A stretch of 64,000 nt of DNA from assembly GCA_030682715.1 (NCBI GenBank), contig JAUXNQ010000031.1:35228-99227 (forward strand), in the 5' to 3' direction. Positions 9,140 to 17,125 of the stretch are shown piece after piece (positions within the stretch are counted from its first letter, which is position 1; each line of letters starts with the position of its first letter). The position numbers were made by a program, and so were the translations under genes. Below the pieces are notes generated by a model. It did no database searches. It was not told the DNA's origin and was given only the letters and a program-made list of their open reading frames with translations. Origin of the DNA: Methylotenera sp. (lineage in GTDB: Bacteria > Pseudomonadota > Gammaproteobacteria > Burkholderiales > Methylophilaceae).

Positions 9140-10774
9140 TTACTGCTCGTTAGTAATGCCTTCATAAGTAAATCTGGCCATTGATAGCTGGCGTGTAATC
9201 ATGCCATGGTTAACGCTGATTTTCCCAGTTAGTCCATTAATGATCACTTCTTTTTCGCTAAATTGTTGCGTGGCAATGAGCATGGGTAATGCGTCTACAC
9301 CCAATGCATACCAGCGCAATAGATTGTTTGATTTCAGTTGAGCTGCTGCATTTTGGTGAGTAGAGAATTCTGCATTGGATGGTAATAAAAAAGGAATCTC
9401 TACAAAGCGTACTGTATTTAACGCCTGATCAGGCGATGCTTCATGTAGGTTGGAAAATGCGACAGTGGGTGTGCCAGCATTCAGGTATGGTTTGATGATG
9501 CGTGCGGCAGTAGCGGTCAACGCTAAAAGTACCATGTCGTGTGCTTTGGTGCTGATTTTTGTTTGGATGTCGAGCAAGCTTGGGTCGCTGGCCGAGATGT
9601 GTTGCGGCAATGTGATGATATTGAAGGTATCGTGGTCTTCGTTTAAGTTAAATGCTTTTTGCCATGCAGTGCTAAAATGATTAAGTAGCGCTGCTGAGGT
9701 TTCGTCCTCAATGGTAAGAATCGCAACGCGGCTAATGGCGTTGTTAGAGGCAAATTTTACAATTTGCTCGGCTTCATCCTTTAAGTTAAAACCTAGGGTT
9801 AGCGTTTGGTGGGTGGTTGCTTGATGTTTAAAGGGCTCAGTTTCATCAGTGTTATGGTCAAGCTGTAGCTCGATCCGGTAAGGATTCACTAACGGTGACT
9901 CTGTTTCTGCTTCTATTTCTGTGACTGATAAGTTTTGTTCGTGATTGTCTGGCTCATCATTTGTAGATGCGCTGATATGAATCGTGTTGTTCAGTCCGTG
10001 ATGTGAAAGTGCGGTTTGTAGTCCGAGTTTAAACGCTTCTGCTCTAGCGCTATTTGCATCCGATGCTGTTTTGTAAATAATCGCAATAACATCGTCTGAT
10101 GGCAGCTTGAGCGTTTGCGCTGTGTTTTGTATTTGTAAAGTACTAGAAAATGCTGCTGCTGGATGGTCTTGATAGTTGATTTGCCAAGTTTTTAGGCTGT
10201 TGTTCAGGTCTTGATGTTTTGCGGCTAAGGCCAGATCAACCCAGCCTTGAAAGTGGTCGTCAGTGTTGTTCCCACGAATAGCCAGTAGCTCGTTTTGATT
10301 GAGCTTGTTCAGTAAGTCCCATATTTTTGCATGGTTTAAAGCAGTCGCGTTTGTTTGCTGTGCGGCTTGCGTTTTAGGTAGGGCGATATCAACCTGTAAT
10401 AAATGTACTAAGGTTTGTTCTGTATCTTGTAATAGTGCAAATGCATTTGCTAAGTATTGGTGCAAACTCGTTTTTGCTTCTGTAGTGAATTGTGTTTCAG
10501 ATTGCAGTGGTAATAGTAGCTGTAGCGCTTGATCTAGTGCTTGGTTGTGATAAGCAATTTCACCTTGTAATAGCTTTGCGTAAGGTGAGCTGCTTGGTAT
10601 TTTTGCTAGCGCTACCATAGCGCATGCGCTATTGGCTTGCTTAAGGCAGGTTTCGCCAGCCAAAAACTGCGCTTCAGCTTTATGGTTGGATGTACCGATT
10701 TGCCCTGCTGCTAAATTTAAACTGCTAAAAAGCAGGCATGTTGCTAAAATGATGTTTATTAAATTATTGGTCAT
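9140..10774 (-). CDS. lpoA: LpoA-like activator of penicillin-binding protein (LppC family)
   Basis: LpoA activates PBP1a from the outer membrane. This 544-residue protein has the family plan: an N-terminal TPR-like helical region (about 30-230) and a C-terminal periplasmic-binding-protein-like domain (about 290-540). An acidic linker near 260-300 replaces or remodels the first sugar-binding lobe. The N-terminus is a signal sequence (LATCLLFSSLNLAAG). The only cysteine in it is Cys13 behind LAT, which is a poor lipobox, so lipidation is doubtful. No upstream in-frame start exists before a stop at 10799-10801. Gene order lpoA-yraN-dolP with divergent rsmI supports the call. Confidence 0.85.
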   Translation of the reverse strand: MTNNLINIILATCLLFSSLNLAAGQIGTSNHKAEAQFLAGETCLKQANSACAMVALAKIPSSSPYAKLLQGEIAYHNQALDQALQLLLPLQSETQFTTEAKTSLHQYLANAFALLQDTEQTLVHLLQVDIALPKTQAAQQTNATALNHAKIWDLLNKLNQNELLAIRGNNTDDHFQGWVDLALAAKHQDLNNSLKTWQINYQDHPAAAFSSTLQIQNTAQTLKLPSDDVIAIIYKTASDANSARAEAFKLGLQTALSHHGLNNTIHISASTNDEPDNHEQNLSVTEIEAETESPLVNPYRIELQLDHNTDETEPFKHQATTHQTLTLGFNLKDEAEQIVKFASNNAISRVAILTIEDETSAALLNHFSTAWQKAFNLNEDHDTFNIITLPQHISASDPSLLDIQTKISTKAHDMVLLALTATAARIIKPYLNAGTPTVAFSNLHEASPDQALNTVRFVEIPFLLPSNAEFSTHQNAAAQLKSNNLLRWYALGVDALPMLIATQQFSEKEVIINGLTGKISVNHGMITRQLSMARFTYEGITNEQ

Positions 10775-10780
10775 TAAATT

Positions 10781-11632
10781 TTGTATCCTATAGGCATATT
10801 ATATGTTGTCGCAACACCAATTGGAAATCTGCAAGATATTACCTTGCGCGCGTTGGATACACTTAAGGCAGTCGATGCGATTGCAGCGGAAGACACGCGC
10901 CATACATCTGGCTTGTTAAGTCATTTTGGTATCAGTAAAAAACTGATTGCGGTGCATGAGCATAACGAGCATCAATCAGCAGAGAAGCTATTGTCGCAAC
11001 TCAATGCTGGCGAGAGTATCGCGCTGGTGACCGATGCTGGTACGCCAGGTATTAGCGACCCAGGTGCTGTGGTGGTGGATCTAGTGCGTAAAGCTGGGGT
11101 GAAAGTGGTGCCAGTGCCTGGTGTAAGTGCCGTGATTGCAGCGCTGTCGGCTAGTGGCATTATGCAAAATGGTTTCTTGTTTCACGGTTTTTTGCCCGCA
11201 AGTGGCGCTGCGCGACGTAAAGTATTGGAAGCACTAAAAACACAAACTGTGACATTGGTCATTTATGAAGCGCCGCATCGTATTGTTGATAGCATTGCCG
11301 ATATGTGTGCGGTGTTGGGTGGTGAGCGCCGTATTACTTTTGCACGAGAGCTGACTAAAACTTTTGAAACGATTTACAGTTGTAACCTCTCAAATGCGGT
11401 TGCTTGGCTGGAAGCTGATACTAATCAGCAACGCGGAGAATTTGTGTTGTTGATAGAAGCTGCTGCAGCTAAAGACGCAGAAGAAATGCCTGAAGAGACT
11501 GTGCGCATATTAAAGTTGCTGTTGGCTGAGTTGCCTCTCAAGCAGGCGGTTAAGCTTGCAACAGAAATTACCCATGAAAAAAAGAATGTTTTATACGAAT
11601 TTGCACTACAGTTAAAACAACAATCTGAATAA
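10781..11632 (+). CDS. rsmI: 16S rRNA (cytidine1402-2'-O)-methyltransferase RsmI
   Basis: RsmI methylates the 2'-hydroxyl of C1402 in the ribosomal decoding centre. The 283-residue protein shows the tetrapyrrole-methylase fold: [18 protein letters not shown] at the N-terminus, [21 protein letters not shown] (SAM-binding loop) and FYEAPHR-like VIYEAPHRI. An in-frame stop (10775-10777) lies just before the TTG at 10781, so TTG is the probable start; no ATG is available before the conserved region. The gene is head to head with lpoA with only 6 bp between start codons, so its promoter must lie inside lpoA. Confidence 0.95.
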   Translation: MYPIGILYVVATPIGNLQDITLRALDTLKAVDAIAAEDTRHTSGLLSHFGISKKLIAVHEHNEHQSAEKLLSQLNAGESIALVTDAGTPGISDPGAVVVDLVRKAGVKVVPVPGVSAVIAALSASGIMQNGFLFHGFLPASGAARRKVLEALKTQTVTLVIYEAPHRIVDSIADMCAVLGGERRITFARELTKTFETIYSCNLSNAVAWLEADTNQQRGEFVLLIEAAAAKDAEEMPEETVRILKLLLAELPLKQAVKLATEITHEKKNVLYEFALQLKQQSE

Positions 11633-11664
11633 CCATACGTACTATTGAATCAGAGCTATTGAAT

Positions 11665-12708
11665 ATGAATAATCCTATGCAGTCACTTACCATTACACGT
11701 CCAGATGATTGGCATTTACATTTAAGAGACGGCGGCGCGCTCAAAGCAGTGTTGCCAGACACCGCAAGGCAGTTTGCCCGAGCGATTGTGATGCCTAACT
11801 TGCGTCCGCCAGTGACAACGACAGCGTTGGCAATTGAATACCGTGAGCGCATTCTAAACGCGCTACCAGTCGGCGCAAACTTTGAGCCGTTGATGACTTT
11901 GTATCTCACTGATAAAACGACTGCTGAGGAAGTTAAACGCGCTAAAGCAAGTGGTATTGTGCATGGTGTGAAGCTTTACCCTGCGGGCGCCACCACTAAC
12001 AGTGACTCTGGTGTGACCAATTTAGGGCACTGTGTGAAAGCGCTGGAAGCAATGGAAAAATTGGGCATGCCTTTGCTAACGCACGCTGAGGTGACCGATA
12101 GTGATGTTGATGTGTTTGATCGCGAGCGCGTATTTATTGAGCGCAATATGATTCCATTGCTTAATCGATTCCCAAATTTAAGAGTTGTGTTTGAGCATAT
12201 CACTACTCAAGATGCCGCTGATTTTGTATTGCAGGCACCAAGCAACGTAGCGGCAACGATTACTGCGCACCATTTGTTGATGAATCGTAATGACATGTTT
12301 AAAGGCGGTATTCAGCCGCATCATTATTGTTTGCCAATTTTGAAACGAGAAGAACACCGTGTTGCTTTAGTAAAAGTGGCAACTTCTGGAAACCCTAAGT
12401 TTTTCTTAGGTACGGATAGTGCGCCACATGCTAAGCATACTAAAGAAGCGGCATGTGGATGTGCTGGTATGTATACAGCACATACTGCAATGGAGCTATA
12501 TGCAGAGGCGTTTGAAGCAGCAGGCGCTTTAGATAAGCTGGAAGGTTTTGCAAGTTTCTATGGTGCAGATTTTTACGGGCTAGCTCGCAATACTGACCAA
12601 GTGACCTTGGTTAAAGAAAGTTGGAAAGTGCCCAGTAGCTTGCCGTATGAGGGTGATGTATTGGTGCCGTTAAAAGCAGATCAAATGTTGACTTGGAAGA
12701 TGATTTAA
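11665..12708 (+). CDS. pyrC: Dihydroorotase (class II)
   Basis: PyrC closes carbamoyl-aspartate to dihydroorotate, the third step of pyrimidine synthesis. The enzyme is about 347 residues, the usual class II length. The metal ligands of HLHLRDG lie at residues 17-23, followed by [16 protein letters not shown] (carbamylated Lys), LLTHAEV and the late GTDSAPH segment. I prefer the ATG at 11665; a TTG six bases upstream and an ATG at 11677 are alternatives. It lies 32 bp after rsmI and may be co-transcribed with it. Confidence 0.96.
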   Translation: MNNPMQSLTITRPDDWHLHLRDGGALKAVLPDTARQFARAIVMPNLRPPVTTTALAIEYRERILNALPVGANFEPLMTLYLTDKTTAEEVKRAKASGIVHGVKLYPAGATTNSDSGVTNLGHCVKALEAMEKLGMPLLTHAEVTDSDVDVFDRERVFIERNMIPLLNRFPNLRVVFEHITTQDAADFVLQAPSNVAATITAHHLLMNRNDMFKGGIQPHHYCLPILKREEHRVALVKVATSGNPKFFLGTDSAPHAKHTKEAACGCAGMYTAHTAMELYAEAFEAAGALDKLEGFASFYGADFYGLARNTDQVTLVKESWKVPSSLPYEGDVLVPLKADQMLTWKMI

Positions 12709-12735
12709 CGCTTTATCTTTATACACCTTCTTATT

Positions 12736-12960
12736 TTAGGCCTTCTTAATCGAAGCTAAGTAAAGGCTCTCCACCTTGTCGCGAGCCCACTGGGTTTTGC
12801 GTAAAAATTTCAAGCTGGATTTAATACTAGGATCATTGCTAAAGCAATTGACAGGGATGCGTTCTGCGAGCGCTTCCCAGCCGTAATAATCTACCAAATA
12901 GGTCACGATGGCTTCTAATGTAACGCCATGTAAAGGGTTCTTGTGTTGAGTGCTTGTCAT
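12736..12960 (-). CDS. VF530/DUF2132-family small protein
   Basis: A 74-residue protein starting at the ATG at 12960 ([12 protein letters not shown]); a longer frame to 12999 adds 13 unlikely residues. The core [49 protein letters not shown] fits the VF530 family, from memory. These are small helical proteins sometimes described as DNA-binding. No partner is evident: pyrC converges from one side, and the flagellar-like pair is divergent on the other. Confidence 0.8.
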   Translation of the reverse strand: MTSTQHKNPLHGVTLEAIVTYLVDYYGWEALAERIPVNCFSNDPSIKSSLKFLRKTQWARDKVESLYLASIKKA

Positions 12961-13070
12961 AAGTGTATTTATAACATTAATTTGCTTAATTATATTCAAA
13001 AAGTATATTGATTGACAGTGCTAAAACTACTTGGTAATGTGAGCTTAATCTATTGAATTAAATTCAAATT

Positions 13071-13370
13071 ATGAATGTAAATACTTCTTTATCTGGCATA
13101 TATACTGCGCAAGCTCGCTTAGACGTAGCGGCGAATAATATTGCCAACCTCGGTACGGATGGCTTTACAAGAAAAGAAGTCGTGCAGGCTGACTTGCCTG
13201 AGGGCGGTACTAAGGTAGCTGATATTAGAAATGCTGCGCAGTCTGGTAATAATTTAGAGGCCGATATGGTTGAGCAAATTAAGGCCAGAACTACTTACAT
13301 GACTAATTTATCAGTGTTTAAGTCCAATAATGATATGTTGATGGGCACTATCATCGATATTAGTGCCTAA
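13071..13370 (+). CDS. Orphan flagellar rod-like (FlgB/FlgC N-terminal) protein
   Basis: A 99-residue protein whose first 35 residues carry the flagellar rod/hook N-terminal signature: LSGIYTAQARLDVAANNIANLGTDGFTRK. The C-terminal helix (VEQIKARTTYMTNLSVFKSN) resembles the C-terminal rod motif of FlgB/FlgC, so the D0 halves are kept and the middle is short. True FlgB and FlgC are about 130-140 residues and sit in flg operons; no flagellar operon is near. It is followed 41 bp later by a YjfB-like gene. It may be an accessory rod or export-related protein, or a paralogue of unknown use. Confidence 0.75.
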   Translation: MNVNTSLSGIYTAQARLDVAANNIANLGTDGFTRKEVVQADLPEGGTKVADIRNAAQSGNNLEADMVEQIKARTTYMTNLSVFKSNNDMLMGTIIDISA

Positions 13371-13411
13371 TTTAGTAATCGGGTTGTTGTATTTGAGGTT
13401 TGAAGGGTAGT

Positions 13412-13606
13412 ATGAATATTTCAGGGATAGCAACGGCGGCATCTAATCTTGCGCAGTACAAAACTGCAACGGATGTGCAATTGACTGTATTTAAGAAAGC
13501 TGTCGATATTAGTGCTCAAAACTCATTGCAGCTCATTGAGGCTGCTACACAATCTTTACCTAACAATCCCCCAAATCTCGGTAATAGTATTGATACTTTC
13601 GCTTAG
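13412..13606 (+). CDS. YjfB-family putative motility protein
   Basis: About 64 residues from the ATG at 13412, which has a GAAGGG ribosome binding site; a TTG at 13400 is less likely. The pattern MNISGIATAASNL, then a helix with DVQLTVFKKAVDISAQNSLQLIEA, then a proline/asparagine-rich tail, fits the small YjfB family found near motility genes. Function is not known. It is paired with the rod-like gene just upstream, and both are probably one transcript. Confidence 0.75.
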   Translation: MNISGIATAASNLAQYKTATDVQLTVFKKAVDISAQNSLQLIEAATQSLPNNPPNLGNSIDTFA

Positions 13607-13829
13607 TTAATATTTTCAGCTTGCCTGCCAGTTGGTTTCTTTTTTATTAATTTCATGATTGTGCTTACTTTGCCGTATGTTTAAATAAGGTGGCTTCAAG
13701 GTATAAGTGCAAATATTGCGCTTCAGTATATTCATTCTCTTTTATATTTCTTAGCACTTAATCTTGTTCAGGCTTTTTTATCACTGATGCGTCAGGCAAT
13801 AAACTCGGATAGTTTGGCTTGCTGCATGC

Positions 13830-13835
13830 TAAAAT
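13830..13835 (+). promoter_or_regulatory. -10 box of rnpB
   Basis: TAAAAT at 13830-13835 ends seven bases before the predicted RNase P RNA 5' end (13842). No good -35 hexamer was found at the right distance; the GC-containing gap suggests a weak or stringently regulated promoter. Confidence 0.55.
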
Positions 13836-13841
13836 ACGCAT

Positions 13842-14185
13842 GAAGCTGGCTAGACAGTCGCCGCTCACATTTAACTTGCTAGTTTACTGGCTTAGTTAAT
13901 GTGGGGGGAGGAAAGTCCGGGCTGCATAGAGCGGGATGACGGTTAATGGCCGTCCGCTGAAAGCCGTAAGGTATAAGGCGAGGAATAGGGCCACAGAGAC
14001 GAGCGTATTAAGTTACGGTGAAACGCGGTAACCTCCATTCGCAGCAAGACCAAATAGGCTGGTATTGGCGTGGCTCGCGCTGCCAGCGGGTAGGTTGCTT
14101 GAGTGTGCAAGTAATTGCACGCCTAGATGAATGACTGTCATGCGTTGCAAAACGCAAACAGAACCCGGCTTATCGGCCAGCTTCA
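13842..14185 (+). ncRNA. rnpB: RNase P RNA (type A)
   Basis: This is the catalytic RNA that trims the 5' ends of tRNA precursors. The ends pair as GAAGCTGGC (13842-13850) with GCCAGCTTC (14177-14185), which is helix P1. The universal core blocks are visible: GAGGAAAGTCCGGGCT (P4 5' strand), the GCCGTAAGG / CCACAGAGACGAG region, GGTGAAACGCGGTAACCTCC, and the closing ACAGAACCCGGCTTATCGG. The length of about 344 nt is normal for a type A RNA. It stands alone between the YjfB-like gene and the palindrome region before mraZ. Confidence 0.97.
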
Positions 14186-14276
14186 CTGTTTCTCGTGTGA
14201 GTAATGAGCTTTCGCGCTTCCACTTAGGGCTTTAGCCATTTATAGCTATTCCACTAAATAATCCTATTACCACCTA

Positions 14277-14366
14277 GTCATTCCGTGCTTTCGCGTGTGA
14301 ATAACCAGCTGAAGCTGGTATACTCCACGGTGAAGACCTTAACGGTCTGACACGGAATCCAGTGAC
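14277..14366. repeat. REP-like composite palindrome
   Basis: An outer stem GTCATTCCGTG (14277-14287) with CACGGAAT plus TGAC (14351-14358, 14363-14366) encloses two hairpins: ACCAGCTGAAGCTGGT (14304-14319) and AGACC/GGTCT (14334-14348). The GGAATCCAGTGAC ending is like that of common proteobacterial intergenic palindromic repeats. Confidence 0.65.
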
Positions 14367-14369
14367 TTA

Positions 14370-14410
14370 ACAAATCGTCATACCCAGAATTCGTCGGTAT
14401 GACGATTTGT
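14370..14410. repeat. Perfect 15-bp inverted repeat
   Basis: The arm at 14370-14384 (ACAAATCGTCATACC) is perfectly complementary to 14396-14410 around an 11-nt centre. The CGTCATACC/GGTATGACG words again resemble REP-type intergenic palindromes. It begins 4 bp after the preceding composite palindrome. Confidence 0.8.
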
Positions 14411-14483
14411 GCGATGGGACACAGCATCCGATTGTTTGATGGAACAGCTATAGTGGAGCGTTGATGCCAAACTCTGGTACAAC

Positions 14484-14526
14484 GCAATATTCCGTGGGGA
14501 AGCCAAGCACTGGCTTACGATATTGC
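14484..14526. repeat. Nested hairpin
   Basis: GCAATAT (14484-14490) pairs with ATATTGC (14520-14526), and inside it AAGCCA (14500-14505) pairs with TGGCTT (14511-14516). Third structured element in the rnpB-mraZ spacer. Confidence 0.55.
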
Positions 14527-15041
14527 TGGCTTATCGCACCACTTTTATAGCTTTGGCTGCTTAGGTTGGTGGTGATGCCCTTCGCATTGAACTTGCTGCT
14601 TCAGCGGTTAGTGAAATGGTGATGACCCTTGCGGTTATTGCGGGCTTTGTATCAAGTTGGTCAATTTTTATTTCCGCGTGGCAAATACATGTAACGAATG
14701 TATTTTGCGTCATCAATTTATTGATCTTTTCTATGTGCTGTACATTTTTAAATGAGCGCTTCTGGTTTGTGAATAATGCTCTGAGAAATCGCTTCCATTT
14801 TTAACTTATCCTCCTGAGCTGCGTATTGGCTTGGTCTGCTGTCGTCATTTAGCAAAATCTGCTCAATTTATAATCCAAACATTCAAATATTACACCTCAA
14901 TTACAATTCAAACGCTTTCGTCACTATTCTAATAATCTACATTCACACAGTTTTGTATGTGCTTAATTTATAACGATTTTATTTTTATCACCAAAATGCG
15001 CTAAGTCCTTGACCTATAAAGAAAAAATAGCAAAAAAGCAC

Positions 15042-15070
15042 TTGCATTGCATAATTTTTTTATCTATAGT
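15042..15070 (+). promoter_or_regulatory. mraZ/dcw promoter (sigma-70)
   Basis: TTGCAT (15042-15047) and TATAGT (15065-15070) are separated by exactly 17 bp. The predicted start near 15077 gives a leader of about 210 nt before mraZ, and places the MraZ boxes at and just after the start site. Confidence 0.75.
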
Positions 15071-15078
15071 GCATATTA

Positions 15079-15103
15079 GTGGGAAAAAGTGGGTTTTTGT
15101 GGG
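15079..15103 (+). promoter_or_regulatory. MraZ operator, three GTGGG boxes
   Basis: GTGGG occurs at 15079-15083, 15089-15093 and 15099-15103, with exact 10-bp spacing and A/T spacers. This is the arrangement bound by MraZ at dcw promoters. Its place at the transcription start predicts repression of the cluster by its first gene product. Confidence 0.9.
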
Positions 15104-15288
15104 GAATTGCTCATTGGTCTGTCGTTGTAAATGATGTGTTGGATGGAGTTGTAAATATTAGCTCGTTGGATAACTACTAAGGGTTATTTGATTGGTAAGG
15201 TGTTTGGATGAGGTTAGGCAGTTCCCCATTTTTTATATTTGAAATTGTTTGTGTAGGCTCGATAGGGCTTTAAGGAAATAACAGGCGT

Positions 15289-15735
15289 ATGTTTCGCGGT
15301 GCTACATCATTAAGTTTGGATGCCAAGAGCAGGCTCGCTGTGCCAACAAAGCACAGAGAAGCATTGCAGCTTGAGTGCGCCGGCAATTTGGTGTTAACCG
15401 CGCACCCTCATCGCTGCTTGTTGTTGTATCCACAGCCTGCTTGGGAGCCGATTCAAGCAAAAATGATGGCGCTTTCATCGTTCGATAAGCAATCAAGTGC
15501 GCTACAAAGATTGCTGGTTGGTTTTGCTGAAGACATTAGTTTAGATGGCGCGGGTCGTTTATTGGTGTCGCCAGTGTTGCGAGATTTTGCTGGGTTAGAT
15601 AAAGAAGTGATGATGGTTGGCCAAGGTAGCCATTTTGAACTATGGAGCATGTCCGCTTGGCGTGCCCAGTTAGAGCAAGTAATGCAAAATGACAGTTTTG
15701 CAATGCCAGCAGAATTAGAGGGATTTTCGCTGTGA
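15289..15735 (+). CDS. mraZ: Transcriptional regulator MraZ
   Basis: MraZ is an AbrB-like ring-forming DNA-binding protein and the first gene of the dcw cluster; it represses its own promoter. The 148-residue length is standard. Two SpoVT/AbrB-like halves are seen: [24 protein letters not shown] at the N-terminus and [22 protein letters not shown] in the middle, both with the DxxGR-like core. AAGGA precedes the ATG. rsmH starts inside its stop region (GTGA overlap). Three GTGGG boxes lie upstream. Confidence 0.97.
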   Translation: MFRGATSLSLDAKSRLAVPTKHREALQLECAGNLVLTAHPHRCLLLYPQPAWEPIQAKMMALSSFDKQSSALQRLLVGFAEDISLDGAGRLLVSPVLRDFAGLDKEVMMVGQGSHFELWSMSAWRAQLEQVMQNDSFAMPAELEGFSL

Positions 15736-16814
15736 TTAAGGGCGTGAACAGCGCGCCCACCAAAGCATCATTGTCTTCAAAAAAAGCGTCTTCAAAAGGC
15801 GCTGATAAGTTAGAAAAGTACCCACTAGAAGTGTCAGCATCAAATTCAAATCAAAATCAAAACATGGGGGATGAAACTTCTTCTGTAGGCGCGCATATCA
15901 CTGTGTTGCTGAATGAGGCTGTGCATGCTTTAGACATTAAGCCAAACGGAATCTATGTGGATGGTACGTTTGGGCGTGGTGGACATTCCCGAAAAATTTT
16001 AGCGCAGTTAGGTGATGGTGGGCGTTTGATTGCATTTGACCGTGACTTAAGTGCGATTGAGTCAGGTAAAGTCATTGATGATCCGCGCTTTATGTTGGTG
16101 CATAGCCACTTTGCCGCCATGCAAGCACGTTTGGCGGAGTTCGGTGTGCATCATGTGGATGGGATTCTTCTGGATCTGGGTATTTCGTCACCACAAATTG
16201 ATGAGGCTAGCCGTGGATTTAGTTTTAGGTACGATGCGCCGCTTGATATGCGCATGGATCAAAGTAGTGGTGAAACAGCGGCAGAATTTCTTGGCCGTAC
16301 AACAGAGCAGCAATTAGTGGAGGTTATAAAAAATTATGGTGAAGAACGGTTTGCTAAGTCGATTGCAAGGGCGATTATTACGGAGCGCAATGACGGGCGT
16401 GCCATCACCACTACTGGGCAGCTTGCCCAGGTCGTGGCAGGTGCAGTCACGCGCTTCGAGCCAGGGCAGAACCCTGCAACGCGCACATTTCAAGCTTTAC
16501 GGATTTTCGTCAATAAGGAGCTTGAGGAATTATCGTTAACCATGCCGCAATGTCTTAACTTGCTGGCACCACAGGGTAGGCTTGCGGTGATTAGTTTTCA
16601 CTCGCTTGAAGACCGCATAGTGAAGCAGTTTATTCGTGATCAAGAAGATCGCGATGATTTACCCGCTAACTTTCCTGTGCGAGCGGCTGATTTGCCTCAG
16701 CCTAGGTTGAAGAGTGTGGGAAAGGCAGTTAAACCTAGTGATGCAGAAGTGAAAGCTAATCCGCGTTCGCGTAGTGCAGTGTTGCGCGTAGCGGAAAGGA
16801 CGTCGGTGGTATGA
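15732..16814 (+). CDS. rsmH: 16S rRNA (cytosine1402-N4)-methyltransferase RsmH
   Basis: RsmH methylates N4 of C1402, the same base whose ribose RsmI (also in this window) modifies. The core has [13 protein letters not shown], the SAM motif [21 protein letters not shown], and the late [16 protein letters not shown] and [17 protein letters not shown] at 15732 with GAGGGA upstream overlaps the mraZ stop. It gives an unusual N-terminal extension of about 50 residues that is rich in Ser, Lys, Asn and Gln. An ATG at 15864 would give a standard-length protein but has no ribosome binding site. Confidence 0.95.
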   Translation: MIKGVNSAPTKASLSSKKASSKGADKLEKYPLEVSASNSNQNQNMGDETSSVGAHITVLLNEAVHALDIKPNGIYVDGTFGRGGHSRKILAQLGDGGRLIAFDRDLSAIESGKVIDDPRFMLVHSHFAAMQARLAEFGVHHVDGILLDLGISSPQIDEASRGFSFRYDAPLDMRMDQSSGETAAEFLGRTTEQQLVEVIKNYGEERFAKSIARAIITERNDGRAITTTGQLAQVVAGAVTRFEPGQNPATRTFQALRIFVNKELEELSLTMPQCLNLLAPQGRLAVISFHSLEDRIVKQFIRDQEDRDDLPANFPVRAADLPQPRLKSVGKAVKPSDAEVKANPRSRSAVLRVAERTSVV

Positions 16815-17125
16815 CGCGCCTTAATCTGATTTTATTTTTTGCTTTGATGTTTTCGTCATTGGGGCTGGTCAACGCACAGCATCAAGCGCGCAAATTGTAC
16901 ATAGAGTTAGAGCATTTGAACCAAACTGAAACACAGTACAACCAGGAGTATGGCCAGTTGCAATTGGAGCAGAGCACTTGGGCGATGCATTCGCGCATTG
17001 AGCAAATTGCTGCACAGCAGTTGCAAATGCAGGTGCCTGATGCAAAAAGGATACAAGTGGTCAGCTTGGTATCTCGGTTGCCTTTGATTCAGCCGACTAA
17101 TCTGCAAAATGAGGTGGCGCCTTAA
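16811..17125 (+). CDS. ftsL: Cell division protein FtsL
   Basis: FtsL is a small bitopic protein that forms the FtsQLB complex activating septal peptidoglycan synthesis. The 104-residue protein has one membrane helix (about residues 4-22) and then a coiled-coil region ([24 protein letters not shown]...) with the short conserved end of the family. It starts by an ATGA overlap with rsmH and ends by a TAATG overlap with ftsI, so translation is likely coupled. Confidence 0.93.
   Translation: MTRLNLILFFALMFSSLGLVNAQHQARKLYIELEHLNQTETQYNQEYGQLQLEQSTWAMHSRIEQIAAQQLQMQVPDAKRIQVVSLVSRLPLIQPTNLQNEVAP

Larger units (their letters stand above)
14186..15041. other. Gene-free region between rnpB and the mraZ promoter
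   Basis: No coding region can be supported here; the frames at 14278-14487 (minus) and 14616-14804 (plus) lack recognisable features and ribosome binding sites and run through palindromes. The first part (14277-14526) holds three nested or simple palindromes, listed separately. The part from about 14815 to 15041 is AT-rich and leads into the mraZ promoter. Confidence 0.7.

Noticed and set aside
14278..14487. 69-codon minus frame in the rnpB-mraZ spacer
   Set aside because: Runs through the palindromes, has no ribosome binding site and no family features.
14616..14804. 62-codon plus frame in the rnpB-mraZ spacer
   Set aside because: Hydrophobic but with no ribosome binding site or supporting context; likely chance.
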